Below the pieces are notes generated by a model that ran no database searches, was not told the DNA's origin, and was given only the letters and a program-made list of their open reading frames with translations. The translations under genes were made by a program, and so were the position numbers. A stretch of DNA of 64,000 nucleotides, taken from positions 62,001 to 126,000 of the forward strand of contig NZ_SDDZ01000001.1 of the NCBI RefSeq assembly GCF_004115975.1, given 5' to 3'. This DNA comes from Gelidibacter gilvus. GTDB lineage: Bacteria > Bacteroidota > Bacteroidia > Flavobacteriales > Flavobacteriaceae. Within the stretch, counting starts at the first letter, position 1. Each line of letters opens with the position of its first letter. Of this stretch, positions 52,229 through 61,940 are shown piece after piece.

Positions 52229-52936
52229 ATGAAATATAAAAGAATTCTACTCAAATTATCTGGCGAAGCTTTAATGGGAGACCGTCAATACGGAATTGAT
52301 CCGCAACGACTGGCAGAATATGCCGAAGACATTAAAGCCATTACAGAAAAAGGCGTTGAAGTAGCCATTGTTATAGGTGGAGGAAACATTTTTAGAGGTG
52401 TTGCAGGGGCAAGCCATGGCATGGACCGCGTACAAGGCGACCATATGGGAATGCTGGCCACGGTTATTAACGGTTTAGCTTTACAGAGCGCCCTTGAGGA
52501 TGCTGGTATACCAACACGGCTGCAGTCTGCAGTTCATATCAATCAAGTAGCAGAGCCGTTTATAAGACGAAGAGCCATGCGCCATTTAGAAAAAGGCCGT
52601 GTGGTCATTTTTGGTGGTGGCACTGGAAACCCTTATTTTACAACAGATTCTGCAGCGGTTTTAAGAGCTATTGAAATAGAGGCCGATGTTATTTTAAAAG
52701 GTACTCGTGTAGATGGCATTTACAATACCGATCCTGAAAAAGATAGATCTGCAATAAAGTTTGACCATATCACTTTTGACGATGTGTTACGTAAAGGATT
52801 AAAAGTCATGGACACTACAGCATTTACACTGAGTCAGGAAAACGAATTACCAATTATTGTATTTGACATGAACAAAAGAGGAAACCTTTTAAAAGTGGTT
52901 TTGGGAGAAAAAATTGGAACAAAAGTAAATCTATAG
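52229..52936 (+). CDS. pyrH: UMP kinase
   Basis: A 235-residue amino-acid-kinase-fold enzyme that turns UMP into UDP. The Lys-rich start [13 protein letters not shown], the GGGNIFRG phosphate loop and the region [20 protein letters not shown] are typical. UDP feeds nucleotide-sugar and RNA synthesis. It is followed by frr 55 bp later, the very conserved pyrH-frr order. GTP activation and UTP inhibition are known for the family. Confidence 0.97.
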   Translation: MKYKRILLKLSGEALMGDRQYGIDPQRLAEYAEDIKAITEKGVEVAIVIGGGNIFRGVAGASHGMDRVQGDHMGMLATVINGLALQSALEDAGIPTRLQSAVHINQVAEPFIRRRAMRHLEKGRVVIFGGGTGNPYFTTDSAAVLRAIEIEADVILKGTRVDGIYNTDPEKDRSAIKFDHITFDDVLRKGLKVMDTTAFTLSQENELPIIVFDMNKRGNLLKVVLGEKIGTKVNL

Positions 52937-52991
52937 ATCAAAAAAGCCATTTGGCCCATTTTTTGAAATGTTTTAGAAATTAAAAATTTTA

Positions 52992-53552
52992 ATGATGAAC
53001 GAAGAGATTAATTTTATATTAGACAGCACAAAAGAAGCGATGGAGAATGCCATCAAGCATCTTGAAAAGCAATTTTCAAACATTAGAGCAGGTAAGGCAA
53101 GCCCTGCCATGTTGGGGAATGTCATGGTCAATTATTATGGCGCCCAAACACCATTGGCACAAGTGGCCAACGTGAATACACCTGATGGTAGAACAATTGC
53201 CGTACAGCCTTGGGAGAAAAAGATGCTCCAAGAAATTGAGAAAGGCATCCAGATCGCAAATTTGGGGTTTAACCCAATGAACAATGGTGACCTTATCATT
53301 ATCAATGTGCCACCTTTAACTGAAGAGCGTCGCCGTGAATTGGCAAAACAAGCAAAAGCGGAAGCAGAAGACGCCAAAATTGGCGTGCGTAGTGCAAGAA
53401 AAGATGCCAATACAGAAATCAAAAAACTAGAAGATCTTTCTGAAGATTTTCAAAAAGGCATAGAGATAGACGTGCAACAATTAACCGATAAGTACGTTAA
53501 GAAGATTGATGAAGCTTTCGAAGTAAAGGAAAAGGAAATCATGACCGTATAA
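52992..53552 (+). CDS. frr: Ribosome recycling factor
   Basis: A 186-residue (or 185, from the second Met) RRF. NIRAGKASPAMLGNVMVNYYGAQTPLAQVANV and PPLTEERRRELAKQAK are the conserved bundles of the three-helix domain. With EF-G it splits post-termination ribosomes. A 10-bp perfect terminator stem begins 2 bp after its stop codon. Confidence 0.97.
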   Translation: MMNEEINFILDSTKEAMENAIKHLEKQFSNIRAGKASPAMLGNVMVNYYGAQTPLAQVANVNTPDGRTIAVQPWEKKMLQEIEKGIQIANLGFNPMNNGDLIIINVPPLTEERRRELAKQAKAEAEDAKIGVRSARKDANTEIKKLEDLSEDFQKGIEIDVQQLTDKYVKKIDEAFEVKEKEIMTV

Positions 53553-53553
53553 T

Positions 53554-53577
53554 TAAAAGCGACTCAAAAGTCGCTTT
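53554..53577 (+). terminator. pyrH-frr terminator
   Basis: Arms AAAAGCGACT / AGTCGCTTTT with a CAAA tetraloop. Confidence 0.88.
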
Positions 53578-53610
53578 TAAGCTTTAAATCAATTAATCAC
53601 CGTTCATTAT

Positions 53611-54894
53611 ATGCAAAAATACTGCGTTTGGATTTTTTTTATCATCTGTATATGGTCAGCGCAGTCACAAGTCCCTAGTAAAATAGGAGATACACTCAGC
53701 ATCGTTGAACAAGATTCAATCAAAAAAAGTAAATTTTTCAAACAGATTGGGAATGGCTTCTTTCCAACTAAATATATCGATATTGACCTAAGGTACTTGA
53801 TAAAATACAATCAGTATGAAGGGTTAAGAACAGGGCTTGGCGGAAAAACCAACGATAACCTATCTGAAAAATACCGTCTGAATGGTTACGTGGTATATGG
53901 ATTTAAAGACCATAACTTTAAATACAGTATTGGTGGCGGATTTAGGCTTTCCAAACATTCAAACACATGGGTTGACCTCTCTTACACAGACGATCTACAA
54001 GAAACTGGGAGCTCTTCCTTTTTGACAGATAAACGATTCTTTTCATTTTTCGAACCCCGATTGTTGAACATCAGTTTATTTCATCATCATATTACCAAAA
54101 CTATTTCTCTTGAACATAGAATCACACCTTATTTGCTGTCGGAAACCGAACTGTCTAGAAGCAATGTATACACTACTTACGACTACACGTTTTTTGTAGA
54201 TGACACGGCTTTTAAAGAATTCCGCATGAGTATTGCTAAAGTGTCCTTACAATGGAACCCATTCAATACCTTTGAACCCGTAGGTGATATCGATGTCGAG
54301 AAAGATGGATTTCCCAATTTTACCCTACAAATTTCCAAAAGTTTTAAAGATGTTCTTGGCGCCGATTTCAATTTCTTTAAAGCCGATTTCAGAACGATCT
54401 ATATATTGGATTTAAACACCGAAGATGAATCTTTTACTGAAGCCACTTTATCTGGTGGTCTTGCGCTAGGCAAAACACCATTGACCCATTTGTACCATAC
54501 CTACCCCAATAATCTTGATAAGGAAACCATTATACAGCGATTTTCTGTTGCGGGTATCAACAGTTTCGAAACCATGTATTTCAACGAATTTTTTTCGGAC
54601 AAATTCGCAACACTTCAATTAAAACATTATCTCAAGCCTTTTAATATCTCTAAACGCATGCAGCCACAAATGGTTCTTATATCACGTTTTGCATTGGGAG
54701 ATATGGATCATATAGAACGCCATCAAGAAATTGAATTTGGCACACTCAACAAAGGTTATTATGAAGCGGGACTTGAAGTAAATAAAATCCTTTTTGGTTT
54801 CGGGTTAAGTTTTGCCTACCGTTATGGCGCTTATCATCTGCCTAAATTTGAGGATAATGTTGCCGCTAAGTTTACTTTTAATATTAGTCTGTAA
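53611..54894 (+). CDS. DUF5686-like outer-membrane barrel, short form
   Basis: A 427-residue protein with signal peptide ending near residue 20 (CIWSAQSQ). The barrel-like strands EGLRTGLGGKTNDNLSEKYRL and GYVVYGFKDHNFKYSIGGGF match the C-terminal half of DUF5686 proteins. Full-length members are about 800 residues, with a carboxypeptidase-regulatory N-terminal domain; that part is missing here. A terminal aromatic strand (KFTFNISL) suggests an intact barrel. Unknown substrate; probably independent of TonB because no TonB-box or plug is seen. Confidence 0.78.
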   Translation: MQKYCVWIFFIICIWSAQSQVPSKIGDTLSIVEQDSIKKSKFFKQIGNGFFPTKYIDIDLRYLIKYNQYEGLRTGLGGKTNDNLSEKYRLNGYVVYGFKDHNFKYSIGGGFRLSKHSNTWVDLSYTDDLQETGSSSFLTDKRFFSFFEPRLLNISLFHHHITKTISLEHRITPYLLSETELSRSNVYTTYDYTFFVDDTAFKEFRMSIAKVSLQWNPFNTFEPVGDIDVEKDGFPNFTLQISKSFKDVLGADFNFFKADFRTIYILDLNTEDESFTEATLSGGLALGKTPLTHLYHTYPNNLDKETIIQRFSVAGINSFETMYFNEFFSDKFATLQLKHYLKPFNISKRMQPQMVLISRFALGDMDHIERHQEIEFGTLNKGYYEAGLEVNKILFGFGLSFAYRYGAYHLPKFEDNVAAKFTFNISL

Positions 54895-54919
54895 ATAAAA
54901 GTTTAATCTTTTGTTTTTT

Positions 54920-54927
54920 TACCTTTG
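54920..54927 (+). promoter_or_regulatory. -7 promoter box for the MMPL exporter gene
   Basis: TACCTTTG matches TAnnTTTG, 17 bp before the ATG at 54945. Confidence 0.5.
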
Positions 54928-54944
54928 TTGCAGCAATAAACATT

Positions 54945-57344
54945 ATGTCCAAACTGTCTTCAAAAAGTTTCTGGGAGGTTGTAGCGCGATTGATTTTACG
55001 CAACAAAATCATCATCCTCATTCTCATCGTTTTAGCAACGCTTTTCCTCAGCACTCAATGGAAAAACATGCGTTTCACATTTACGGAAGCTAATCTTCTT
55101 CCTGATGACCATGAAGTCAATATCGTCTACAACCAGTTTTTGGAGATTTTTGGGGAGGAAGGCAATCTCATCGTTCTCGGCGTCAAAGACCCCTCACTTT
55201 TTACTGTAGAAAAGTTGAATGCATGGAACCGTCTCTCAGAAAGTTTCAAGCATTATGACGAAGTTGAAACCGTTCTTTCAATAAAAGACCTACAAAAACT
55301 CGTAAAAAACACTGAAAAGCAAAAATTTGACTTGCAACCTTTCATTAAAGATTCCTTGTCATCTTTAGCTGAAATTGATACGCTGCAACAAGAGCTGTTT
55401 CAACAATATCCCTTTTATGACAATTTTCTTTTCAATAAAGAGACGCGCACCATTAGAACGGCCATATATCTCAATAAAGATATTGTAAACACATCGGCAA
55501 GAAAAGACTTTATCATTGATATTCTTCAAGTCAATGTAGAAGAATTTGAAGCAAAATATAATTTAGATGTCAGGGTTTCAGGAATGCCCTATATCCGTAC
55601 CATCAATTCGCAAAGCATCGTGGATGAAATTGGACTCTTCATTGGTGCAGCCCTTTTGGTGACTTCCTTCATTTTCTTTTTATTTTTCAGATCCATCAGG
55701 GCCACATTAATCGCGTTGGTTGTGGTGTCTTTTGGTGTCATGTGGACCTTTGGCATCATTGGTCTTTTAGGTTATGAAATATCGGTCTTAACGGCTCTAA
55801 TTCCGCCTTTGATCATTGTCATTGGGATCCCAAATTGTATTTTCCTGATCAACAAATACCAACAAGAAGTCAAGAACCATGGGAATAAGGTTAGATCCTT
55901 ACAGCGTGTCATTACTAAAATTGGAAATGCCACCTTAATGACCAATGCCACGACAGCTGTGGGTTTTTCCACCTTTATCTTGACAGAAAGTGCACTTTTA
56001 AAGGAGTTTGGGGTTGTGGCGTCCTTAAGTATTATCGCCATTTTTTTGCTCTCAATACTTATCATTCCTATTATTTACACGTTTTTACCTCACCCTAAAG
56101 AACGTCATCTAGATCACCTAAACCGTCGTTGGACCAGCGGCTTTGTCAATTGGATGGAGCGTATGGTCAAAGAACGCCGGATCACCATCTACATTACAGC
56201 GGTGACTTTGTTAACCGTAAGTTTAATTGGAATTTTTCAAATTAAAATTTCTGGCAGCCTCATTGAAGACATGCCTCAAAACACCGAATTCTTTAAAGAC
56301 ATCCGATTTTTCGAAAATGAATTTAATGGCATCATGCCTTTAGAGATTATGGTGGACACCAAACGAAAAAGAGGGGTCATGAAATTGAGTACGCTCAAAC
56401 GGATGGATGAATTGGAAGAACGCATTAATGAAATACCTCAATTATCCCGTCCGATTTCTGTAGTGAGTTTGGTTAAATATTCCAAACAAGCGTATTACAA
56501 TGGCAATCCAAAATACTACCAGTTACCCACCAGTCAAGAAAATAGTTTTATCCTGTCTTACGCCAAAAACTCCAATACAGAAGCCGATCTTTTAAAAAGC
56601 TTCGTGGACAGTACAGGGCGTTACGCGCGTATCACCACTTTTATGAAAGATATTGGCACGGACAAAATGGAACGGATAGAAGAAGACCTTCAAACGGAAA
56701 TCAATAGACTGTTTCCTGCAGAAAACTATAACGTCATCATGACGGGGAAAGCCTTGGTGTTTCAAAAAGGAACAAATTATTTAGTGAAGAATCTGGCCAT
56801 CTCTCTATCACTTGCCATTTTCTTGATCGCCTTATTTATGGCCTATCTATTCAGATCTTTTAGAATGATTGTCATTTCATTGATCCCCAACCTTTTGCCC
56901 TTGCTGATTACCGCAGGATTGATGGGCTATTTAGGCGTCCCGTTAAAACCTTCTACAATTTTAGTGTTTAGTATTGCTTTTGGTATTTCTGTGGATGACA
57001 CCATTCACTTTTTAGCAAAATACCGTCAAGAATTACAAGCCAATAACTGGAAGATCAAAAAATCAGTCTATGGTGCATTACGAGAAACTGGGGTAAGTAT
57101 GTTCTACACCTCCATCGTCTTGTTCTTTGGATTTTCGGTATTTACACTTTCCAGCTTTGGAGGTACTGTCGCTTTGGGTGCTTTGGTATCTGCTACCTTA
57201 TTATTTGCGATGTTGTCCAATTTATTGTTGTTACCATCCTTACTTTTATCCTTAGAAAGAAGTATTGCCAACAAGGAAACATTGAAGCAACCTACCATCA
57301 ATATTATTCCTGAGGACGACGACACAGAGGGAAACTCCAATTAA
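54945..57344 (+). CDS. MMPL/RND-type membrane exporter
   Basis: A 799-residue RND-superfamily protein. It has the two-repeat layout with about 12 membrane helices and two large periplasmic loops; the first helix is at about 20-40 and the second block begins near 225 (GLFIGAALLVTSFIFFLFF). The second half repeats this near 610. FGISVDDTIHFLAKYR is the RND helix signature carrying Asp pairs. Related proteins move lipids such as hopanoids or mycolates. It has a short cytoplasmic tail. The substrate is not evident from sequence; no adaptor or outer-membrane partner is next to it. Confidence 0.9.
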   Translation: MSKLSSKSFWEVVARLILRNKIIILILIVLATLFLSTQWKNMRFTFTEANLLPDDHEVNIVYNQFLEIFGEEGNLIVLGVKDPSLFTVEKLNAWNRLSESFKHYDEVETVLSIKDLQKLVKNTEKQKFDLQPFIKDSLSSLAEIDTLQQELFQQYPFYDNFLFNKETRTIRTAIYLNKDIVNTSARKDFIIDILQVNVEEFEAKYNLDVRVSGMPYIRTINSQSIVDEIGLFIGAALLVTSFIFFLFFRSIRATLIALVVVSFGVMWTFGIIGLLGYEISVLTALIPPLIIVIGIPNCIFLINKYQQEVKNHGNKVRSLQRVITKIGNATLMTNATTAVGFSTFILTESALLKEFGVVASLSIIAIFLLSILIIPIIYTFLPHPKERHLDHLNRRWTSGFVNWMERMVKERRITIYITAVTLLTVSLIGIFQIKISGSLIEDMPQNTEFFKDIRFFENEFNGIMPLEIMVDTKRKRGVMKLSTLKRMDELEERINEIPQLSRPISVVSLVKYSKQAYYNGNPKYYQLPTSQENSFILSYAKNSNTEADLLKSFVDSTGRYARITTFMKDIGTDKMERIEEDLQTEINRLFPAENYNVIMTGKALVFQKGTNYLVKNLAISLSLAIFLIALFMAYLFRSFRMIVISLIPNLLPLLITAGLMGYLGVPLKPSTILVFSIAFGISVDDTIHFLAKYRQELQANNWKIKKSVYGALRETGVSMFYTSIVLFFGFSVFTLSSFGGTVALGALVSATLLFAMLSNLLLLPSLLLSLERSIANKETLKQPTINIIPEDDDTEGNSN

Positions 57345-57400
57345 AAAAACCTCAAATTCCAACAGTTTGGTTTGTAATTTACAATTTCATCGTTTGGTAC

Positions 57401-57430
57401 TTGAAACCTCATAGGCTTTTTTTATCTTTG
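57401..57430 (+). promoter_or_regulatory. Bacteroidota promoter for asnS
   Basis: TTG (57401-57403), 19-nt spacer, TATCTTTG (57423-57430), then CAC: an ideal TTG-N19-TAnnTTTG promoter, 14 bp before the ATG. Confidence 0.8.
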
Positions 57431-57444
57431 CACTCTTAAAATTT

Positions 57445-58884
57445 ATGACAATGACATCGAAAACTGTTGCGCAACTATTAAAAGCCGATTTTAAATCGGA
57501 AGACATTGACATTAAAGGCTGGGTAAGAACCTTTAGAGCCAACCGCTTTATCGCTTTAAATGATGGTTCTTCGCTCCAAAACATCCAATGTGTTGTGGAC
57601 TTTGAAAACACTGACGAAAAAACATTAAAGCGCATTACCACTGGCGCGGCAGTCCACATTAAAGGCCAATTGATTGAAAGTCAAGGCAAGGGACAATCCG
57701 TTGAAATTCAAGTAGAAAAGATTGTCATTTTAGGAGATTCTGATCCGGAGACCTTTCCTATTCAACCTAAAAAGCACTCCTTTGAGTTTTTACGTGAAAA
57801 CGCACATTTACGCACCAGAACCAATACGTTCAGTGCCGTGATGCGTTTACGTTCTACCTTATCTTTCGCTATTCATAAGTATTTTAATGAAAACGGGTTT
57901 TATTATATGCACACGCCCATCATTACTGGAAGTGATGCTGAAGGTGCGGGAGAAATGTTTCGTGTAAGTGCATTGGACCCTAAAAACCCACCATTGACTG
58001 AAGATGGCGAGGTGGATTATAAACAAGATTTCTTTGGCAAAGAAACCAATTTAACCGTTTCTGGTCAGTTGGAAGCTGAGGCTTATGCCATGTCATTAGG
58101 TAAAGTTTACACATTTGGACCAACTTTTAGAGCTGAAAACTCCAATACGTCTCGCCATTTGGCAGAATTTTGGATGATTGAGCCAGAGGTTGCTTTTATG
58201 GATTTGGCAGGCAATATGGATTTGGCTGAAGATTTCCTGAAATCAGTCCTGAAATATGTATTGGAACACAACCGTGAAGACCTAGAATTTTTAGAGCAAC
58301 GTTTGCTGGATGAAGAAAAATCTAAGCCACAGGCTGATCGTTCAGAATTGAACCTGATCGACAAATTGAAATTTGTGATCGAAAACAATTTTAAACGCGT
58401 AAGTTATACAGAAGCCATCGATATTTTAAAAGACTCAAAACCGAATAAAAAGAAGCAATTCAAATATACCATTGAAGAATGGGGAACTGATCTTCAAAGT
58501 GAACATGAGCGTTTTTTAGTGGAAAAACACTTTAAATGTCCAGTGATTTTATTTGATTATCCAGCCAATATCAAAGCATTCTATATGCGTTTGAATGAAG
58601 ATGGAAAAACTGTTCGCGCCATGGATATCCTGTTCCCAGGAATTGGCGAAATGGTAGGAGGCTCGCAACGTGAAGAACGCTTAGATGTTCTTAAAGAAAA
58701 AATGAGGGCCTTAAATATTGATGAAGAAGAGTTATGGTGGTATTTGGAATTGCGCAAATACGGAACCGCAGTACATTCTGGTTTCGGGCTGGGTTTTGAA
58801 CGTTTGGTCATGTTCGTCACTGGAATGGGCAATATCCGTGATGTGATTCCTTTCCCAAGAACACCGCATAACGCGGACTTCTAG
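57445..58884 (+). CDS. asnS: Asparaginyl-tRNA synthetase
   Basis: A 479-residue class II synthetase. The N-terminal OB anticodon domain (about 20-110, DIDIKGWVRTFRANRFIALNDGS) is followed by the catalytic domain with HTPIITGSDAEGAGEMF and motif 2 (FGPTFRAENSNTSRHLAEFWMIEPE) and motif 3 (GFGLGFERLVMFVTG). The Asn-type rather than Asp-type call rests on the N-terminal domain and on motif 2. Initiation could also be at the second Met, 57451. A strong promoter precedes it. Confidence 0.96.
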   Translation: MTMTSKTVAQLLKADFKSEDIDIKGWVRTFRANRFIALNDGSSLQNIQCVVDFENTDEKTLKRITTGAAVHIKGQLIESQGKGQSVEIQVEKIVILGDSDPETFPIQPKKHSFEFLRENAHLRTRTNTFSAVMRLRSTLSFAIHKYFNENGFYYMHTPIITGSDAEGAGEMFRVSALDPKNPPLTEDGEVDYKQDFFGKETNLTVSGQLEAEAYAMSLGKVYTFGPTFRAENSNTSRHLAEFWMIEPEVAFMDLAGNMDLAEDFLKSVLKYVLEHNREDLEFLEQRLLDEEKSKPQADRSELNLIDKLKFVIENNFKRVSYTEAIDILKDSKPNKKKQFKYTIEEWGTDLQSEHERFLVEKHFKCPVILFDYPANIKAFYMRLNEDGKTVRAMDILFPGIGEMVGGSQREERLDVLKEKMRALNIDEEELWWYLELRKYGTAVHSGFGLGFERLVMFVTGMGNIRDVIPFPRTPHNADF

Positions 58885-58958
58885 AGAGTAAAAAAAACCA
58901 ACAAGCTTTTAGGCTTCAAACTCAGCAGCTATAAGGTCTGAAAACGTAAATTTTTCAC

Positions 58959-58996
58959 AAAACAATCTGCATTTATTACTTATGTAGATTGTTTTT
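58959..58996 (+). terminator. asnS terminator
   Basis: A 12-14 bp stem AAAACAATCTGCAT with ATGTAGATTGTTTT (one G-T pair) and a T-run. It is the main feature of the 58885-59026 spacer. Confidence 0.82.
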
Positions 58997-59026
58997 TCTA
59001 TTTTTAGAGTAAATCTTTTAAAACCC

Positions 59027-60487
59027 ATGCTTAAACAGTATTTACAGTTCAAATTATCGCAAAAGTTGTCGCCGCAACAGATTCAGTTAATGAAGCTGAT
59101 CCAATTGCCTACGCAAGCATTTGAACAGCGTTTAAAGCAAGAAATGGAAGAAAATCCAGCCTTAGAGTCTGGAAAGGAAACAGATGAATTTGACGACCAA
59201 CATGATGAATTTGACAACACTCAGGACGATTATGAAGAGCATGAGCAAATTGGTGAGGACATCAATGTTGATGAATACCTAAGTGACGACGACATTCCTG
59301 ATTACAGGACCCAAATTAGCAACTACAGTGCCGATGATGAGGACAGAGATATGCCTTTTGCTGCAGGTACGTCTTTCAACCAATATTTAACCAATCAGCT
59401 TAACACTTTTAGATTGACTGATGACGAACGGGATATTGCTGAGTTTTTAGTGGGCAGTGTCGATGAAAGCGGTTATATCCGACGCTCATTGGCTGATATC
59501 ACTGATGATCTTGCGTTTACGCAAAATGTGTTTACGGATGAAAAAGCAATAGAAAAGGTACTTCATGTGGTCCATCAATTGGATCCTGCCGGCGTTGGAG
59601 CACGTAATCTGCAAGAATGTTTAAGCATCCAACTACATCGAAAGGAAAAAAATCCAGATGTGGAATTGGCAATTGAGATTATTGACACTGCATTCGATCA
59701 GTTCACCAAAAAACATTATAAAAAGTTAATTCAGAAATTTGACATTAGTGAACTTCAACTCAAAGACGCCATTGAAGAAATAGAACGTCTGAATCCAAAA
59801 CCAGGAGGTTCCTATTCAGGTAATAATCGTGTTGTAGAACATATTGTTCCTGATTTTGCAATTAAAATTGTGGATGGTGAGCTGGAACTTACCTTAAATG
59901 GTCGGAATGCGCCAGAACTTCATGTATCTAGAGAGTACACCAACATGATGAAAGGCTATAAGGAAGCCAGGGAAAAATCTAAATCGCAAAAAGATGCGGT
60001 GATGTTCATCAAACAAAAGCTTGATGCTGCCAAATGGTTCATTGAGGCCATCAAACAGCGTCAGCAGACCTTATTTGTGACGATGAGTTCAATAATGCAC
60101 TATCAGAAGGATTATTTCTTAACTGGCGATGAGCGCAAGCTTAGGCCCATGATCTTGAAGGATATTGCGGAAGAAATTGAAATGGATGTTTCAACGGTGT
60201 CCCGTGTAGCGAATAGTAAATATGTGGACACACCTTATGGCACGAAATTGATCAAGGAATTCTTTTCGGAATCCATGACCAACGATCAAGGAGAAGAAGT
60301 TTCTACACGAGAAATAAAAAAAATCCTTGAAACCGTCATTGAAGATGAAGATAAACGCAAGCCACTTACCGATGAAAAATTAGCGGCTATCTTATTAGAA
60401 AAAGGCTATCCTATCGCTCGACGTACAGTTGCCAAATACAGGGAACAATTAGACATTTCTGTGGCGCGATTACGAAAACAATTATGA
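59027..60487 (+). CDS. rpoN: RNA polymerase sigma-54 factor
   Basis: A 486-residue RpoN. Region I is glutamine- and leucine-rich (LKQYLQFKLSQKLSPQQIQLMKLIQLPTQ); region II is acidic (about 45-120, many Asp and Glu); the DNA-binding region III holds a helix-turn-helix and the RpoN box ARRTVAKYRE near residue 463. It recognises -24/-12 promoters and needs enhancer-binding activators, none of which is in view. Its last codons overlap the next gene by 4 bases (ATGA). Confidence 0.97.
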   Translation: MLKQYLQFKLSQKLSPQQIQLMKLIQLPTQAFEQRLKQEMEENPALESGKETDEFDDQHDEFDNTQDDYEEHEQIGEDINVDEYLSDDDIPDYRTQISNYSADDEDRDMPFAAGTSFNQYLTNQLNTFRLTDDERDIAEFLVGSVDESGYIRRSLADITDDLAFTQNVFTDEKAIEKVLHVVHQLDPAGVGARNLQECLSIQLHRKEKNPDVELAIEIIDTAFDQFTKKHYKKLIQKFDISELQLKDAIEEIERLNPKPGGSYSGNNRVVEHIVPDFAIKIVDGELELTLNGRNAPELHVSREYTNMMKGYKEAREKSKSQKDAVMFIKQKLDAAKWFIEAIKQRQQTLFVTMSSIMHYQKDYFLTGDERKLRPMILKDIAEEIEMDVSTVSRVANSKYVDTPYGTKLIKEFFSESMTNDQGEEVSTREIKKILETVIEDEDKRKPLTDEKLAAILLEKGYPIARRTVAKYREQLDISVARLRKQL

Positions 60488-61092
60488 TTCACTATCTTTT
60501 AAAAAGTATCTCCTATATTTTTCATCCTTTGCTCATGCCCCTACTTGGGGTGATTTTTTATTTCTCAAAAACACCTCGTTTTATTCCTGAGCCGGTAATG
60601 AAGGCGAAACTATTCTCCGTCACTATCTTGACCATCATTTTACCAATTCTTTTATATTTTCTGCTCAAGACTATTAAAAGAGTAGAATCTCTAGAACTAA
60701 AAACAACTAAAGAGCGCATTATTCCTTTGATTTTAAACGTCTTGATCATGTTATTGATCTTAAAGAGGGTGTTGCCTTATGACGAAATACCAGAATTATA
60801 CTATTTCTATTTAGGGATTCTCCTTTCCACCTTAACCTGTTTATTCTTGGCGATTTTAAAATTCAAAGCCAGCATTCATATGATTGGAAGTGCTGGGTTC
60901 TTTATGTTTGCGGTGGCGTTGAGCATTCATTTTAAGATCAACATAAACGGCACTATAGCATTGATGTGTATTATTATTGGTGCCATCGCGACATCTCGAC
61001 TGCACTTGAAGGCACACACGAATGTAGAGTTGTTAATTGGTTTTTTTGTTGGATTTGTGCCGCAGTTAGTGTTGTTGAATTACTGGCTGTAG
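60484..61092 (+). CDS. PAP2-like multi-pass membrane protein
   Basis: A 202-residue protein with about six membrane helices. KTTKERIIPL, KASIHMIGS and SRLHLKAHTNVELLIG stand in the places of PAP2 phosphatase motifs 1, 2 and 3 (K-x6-RP, PSGH-like, SR-x5-H-x3-D), with the last acidic residue Glu instead of Asp. It therefore looks like a diverged PAP2-family enzyme, perhaps for undecaprenyl or lipid phosphates. The ATGA overlap with rpoN implies co-translation; no functional link is known. Confidence 0.72.
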   Translation: MIHYLLKSISYIFHPLLMPLLGVIFYFSKTPRFIPEPVMKAKLFSVTILTIILPILLYFLLKTIKRVESLELKTTKERIIPLILNVLIMLLILKRVLPYDEIPELYYFYLGILLSTLTCLFLAILKFKASIHMIGSAGFFMFAVALSIHFKININGTIALMCIIIGAIATSRLHLKAHTNVELLIGFFVGFVPQLVLLNYWL

Positions 61093-61137
61093 AACGCTTA
61101 GAACTACGGATTGAAAACTATGCTTATTGACCAAAAA

Positions 61138-61836
61138 TTAAAGCACATAAAACATCAAGCCAATCTTAATACTGTTCATATCTATAGACTTTCCATCCAA
61201 CTGTGCTGAATCCTTAAAAATAGAATTCAGGCCATAATAGACATGAAAATTCCAAGTGGAATAACCGGCGTTAAGTGTGAGCCCATATTGCAACTTGTTG
61301 AAATCATCAATATTACTCAGTTTGATATCGTCAATGCTGCCCACAAATTTTGAGGAATTATAAAGCACATAGCCAAGTTTCACACCTGTGTGTACACGCC
61401 AAAACTTATAATCCTTTGCAGTAGAAGTGCGCCATCTATATTGTATAGGTAGTTCAATTAAATAAGTAGTGAACTTATTTCTTCTGATTGTAATTTCATT
61501 TTCATCAATTATTTGATAGGTATATTCCCCGTCTTGATCTTGTGAAATTAACATATTTTGATTGTAAGAATTTATAGAAAGTCCCAATCCAACTCCAAAA
61601 GCCTTGTTTCGACGTTCATTAATGGGCATGTCCTTGATGACCCCAAAATGAATGCCACTAGAAAAACCACTCTGTTTGACTTCACTATGCTTTTTACCCA
61701 GCAGATCATAGGTAATTGAAAAGTAAAATTGATCTTCTTTGTATTTATAGTCCACAAAAGTGGTATCTACAGGTTGCTGTGCCCACAAGATTGACGTTAC
61801 AAACGCGAACACGACACTAAATATGGCTGTCTTCAT
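61138..61836 (-). CDS. PorT-like outer-membrane beta-barrel protein
   Basis: A 232-residue protein with signal peptide ending near residue 20 (VTSILWAQ). Eight to ten amphipathic strands follow; SGFSSGIHFGVIKDMPINERRNKAFGVGLGLSIN and FTTYLIELPIQYRWRTS match the porin/PorT family found with type-IX secretion. The C-terminal MNSIKIGLMFYVL is a good barrel-closing strand. It is the last gene of the ExbB-ExbD-ExbD run. PorT is known to be needed for type IX secretion in related bacteria; identity to it is not certain. Confidence 0.78.
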   Translation of the reverse strand: MKTAIFSVVFAFVTSILWAQQPVDTTFVDYKYKEDQFYFSITYDLLGKKHSEVKQSGFSSGIHFGVIKDMPINERRNKAFGVGLGLSINSYNQNMLISQDQDGEYTYQIIDENEITIRRNKFTTYLIELPIQYRWRTSTAKDYKFWRVHTGVKLGYVLYNSSKFVGSIDDIKLSNIDDFNKLQYGLTLNAGYSTWNFHVYYGLNSIFKDSAQLDGKSIDMNSIKIGLMFYVL

Positions 61837-61882
61837 ACTACAAATATAATTGATAATGCCACGCCTTTAAATTTAGTTCACA

Positions 61883-61912
61883 AAAAAAGCATCCCGTTTT
61901 ATTAGGATGCTT
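61883..61912 (-). terminator. Terminator after the second exbD gene
   Basis: Arms AAGCATCC / GGATGCTT with a 10-nt loop; on the minus strand a long T-run follows. It separates exbD from the PorT-like gene. Confidence 0.75.
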
Positions 61913-61940
61913 GTGTAGACTATTTAACTAATAAACTTGT

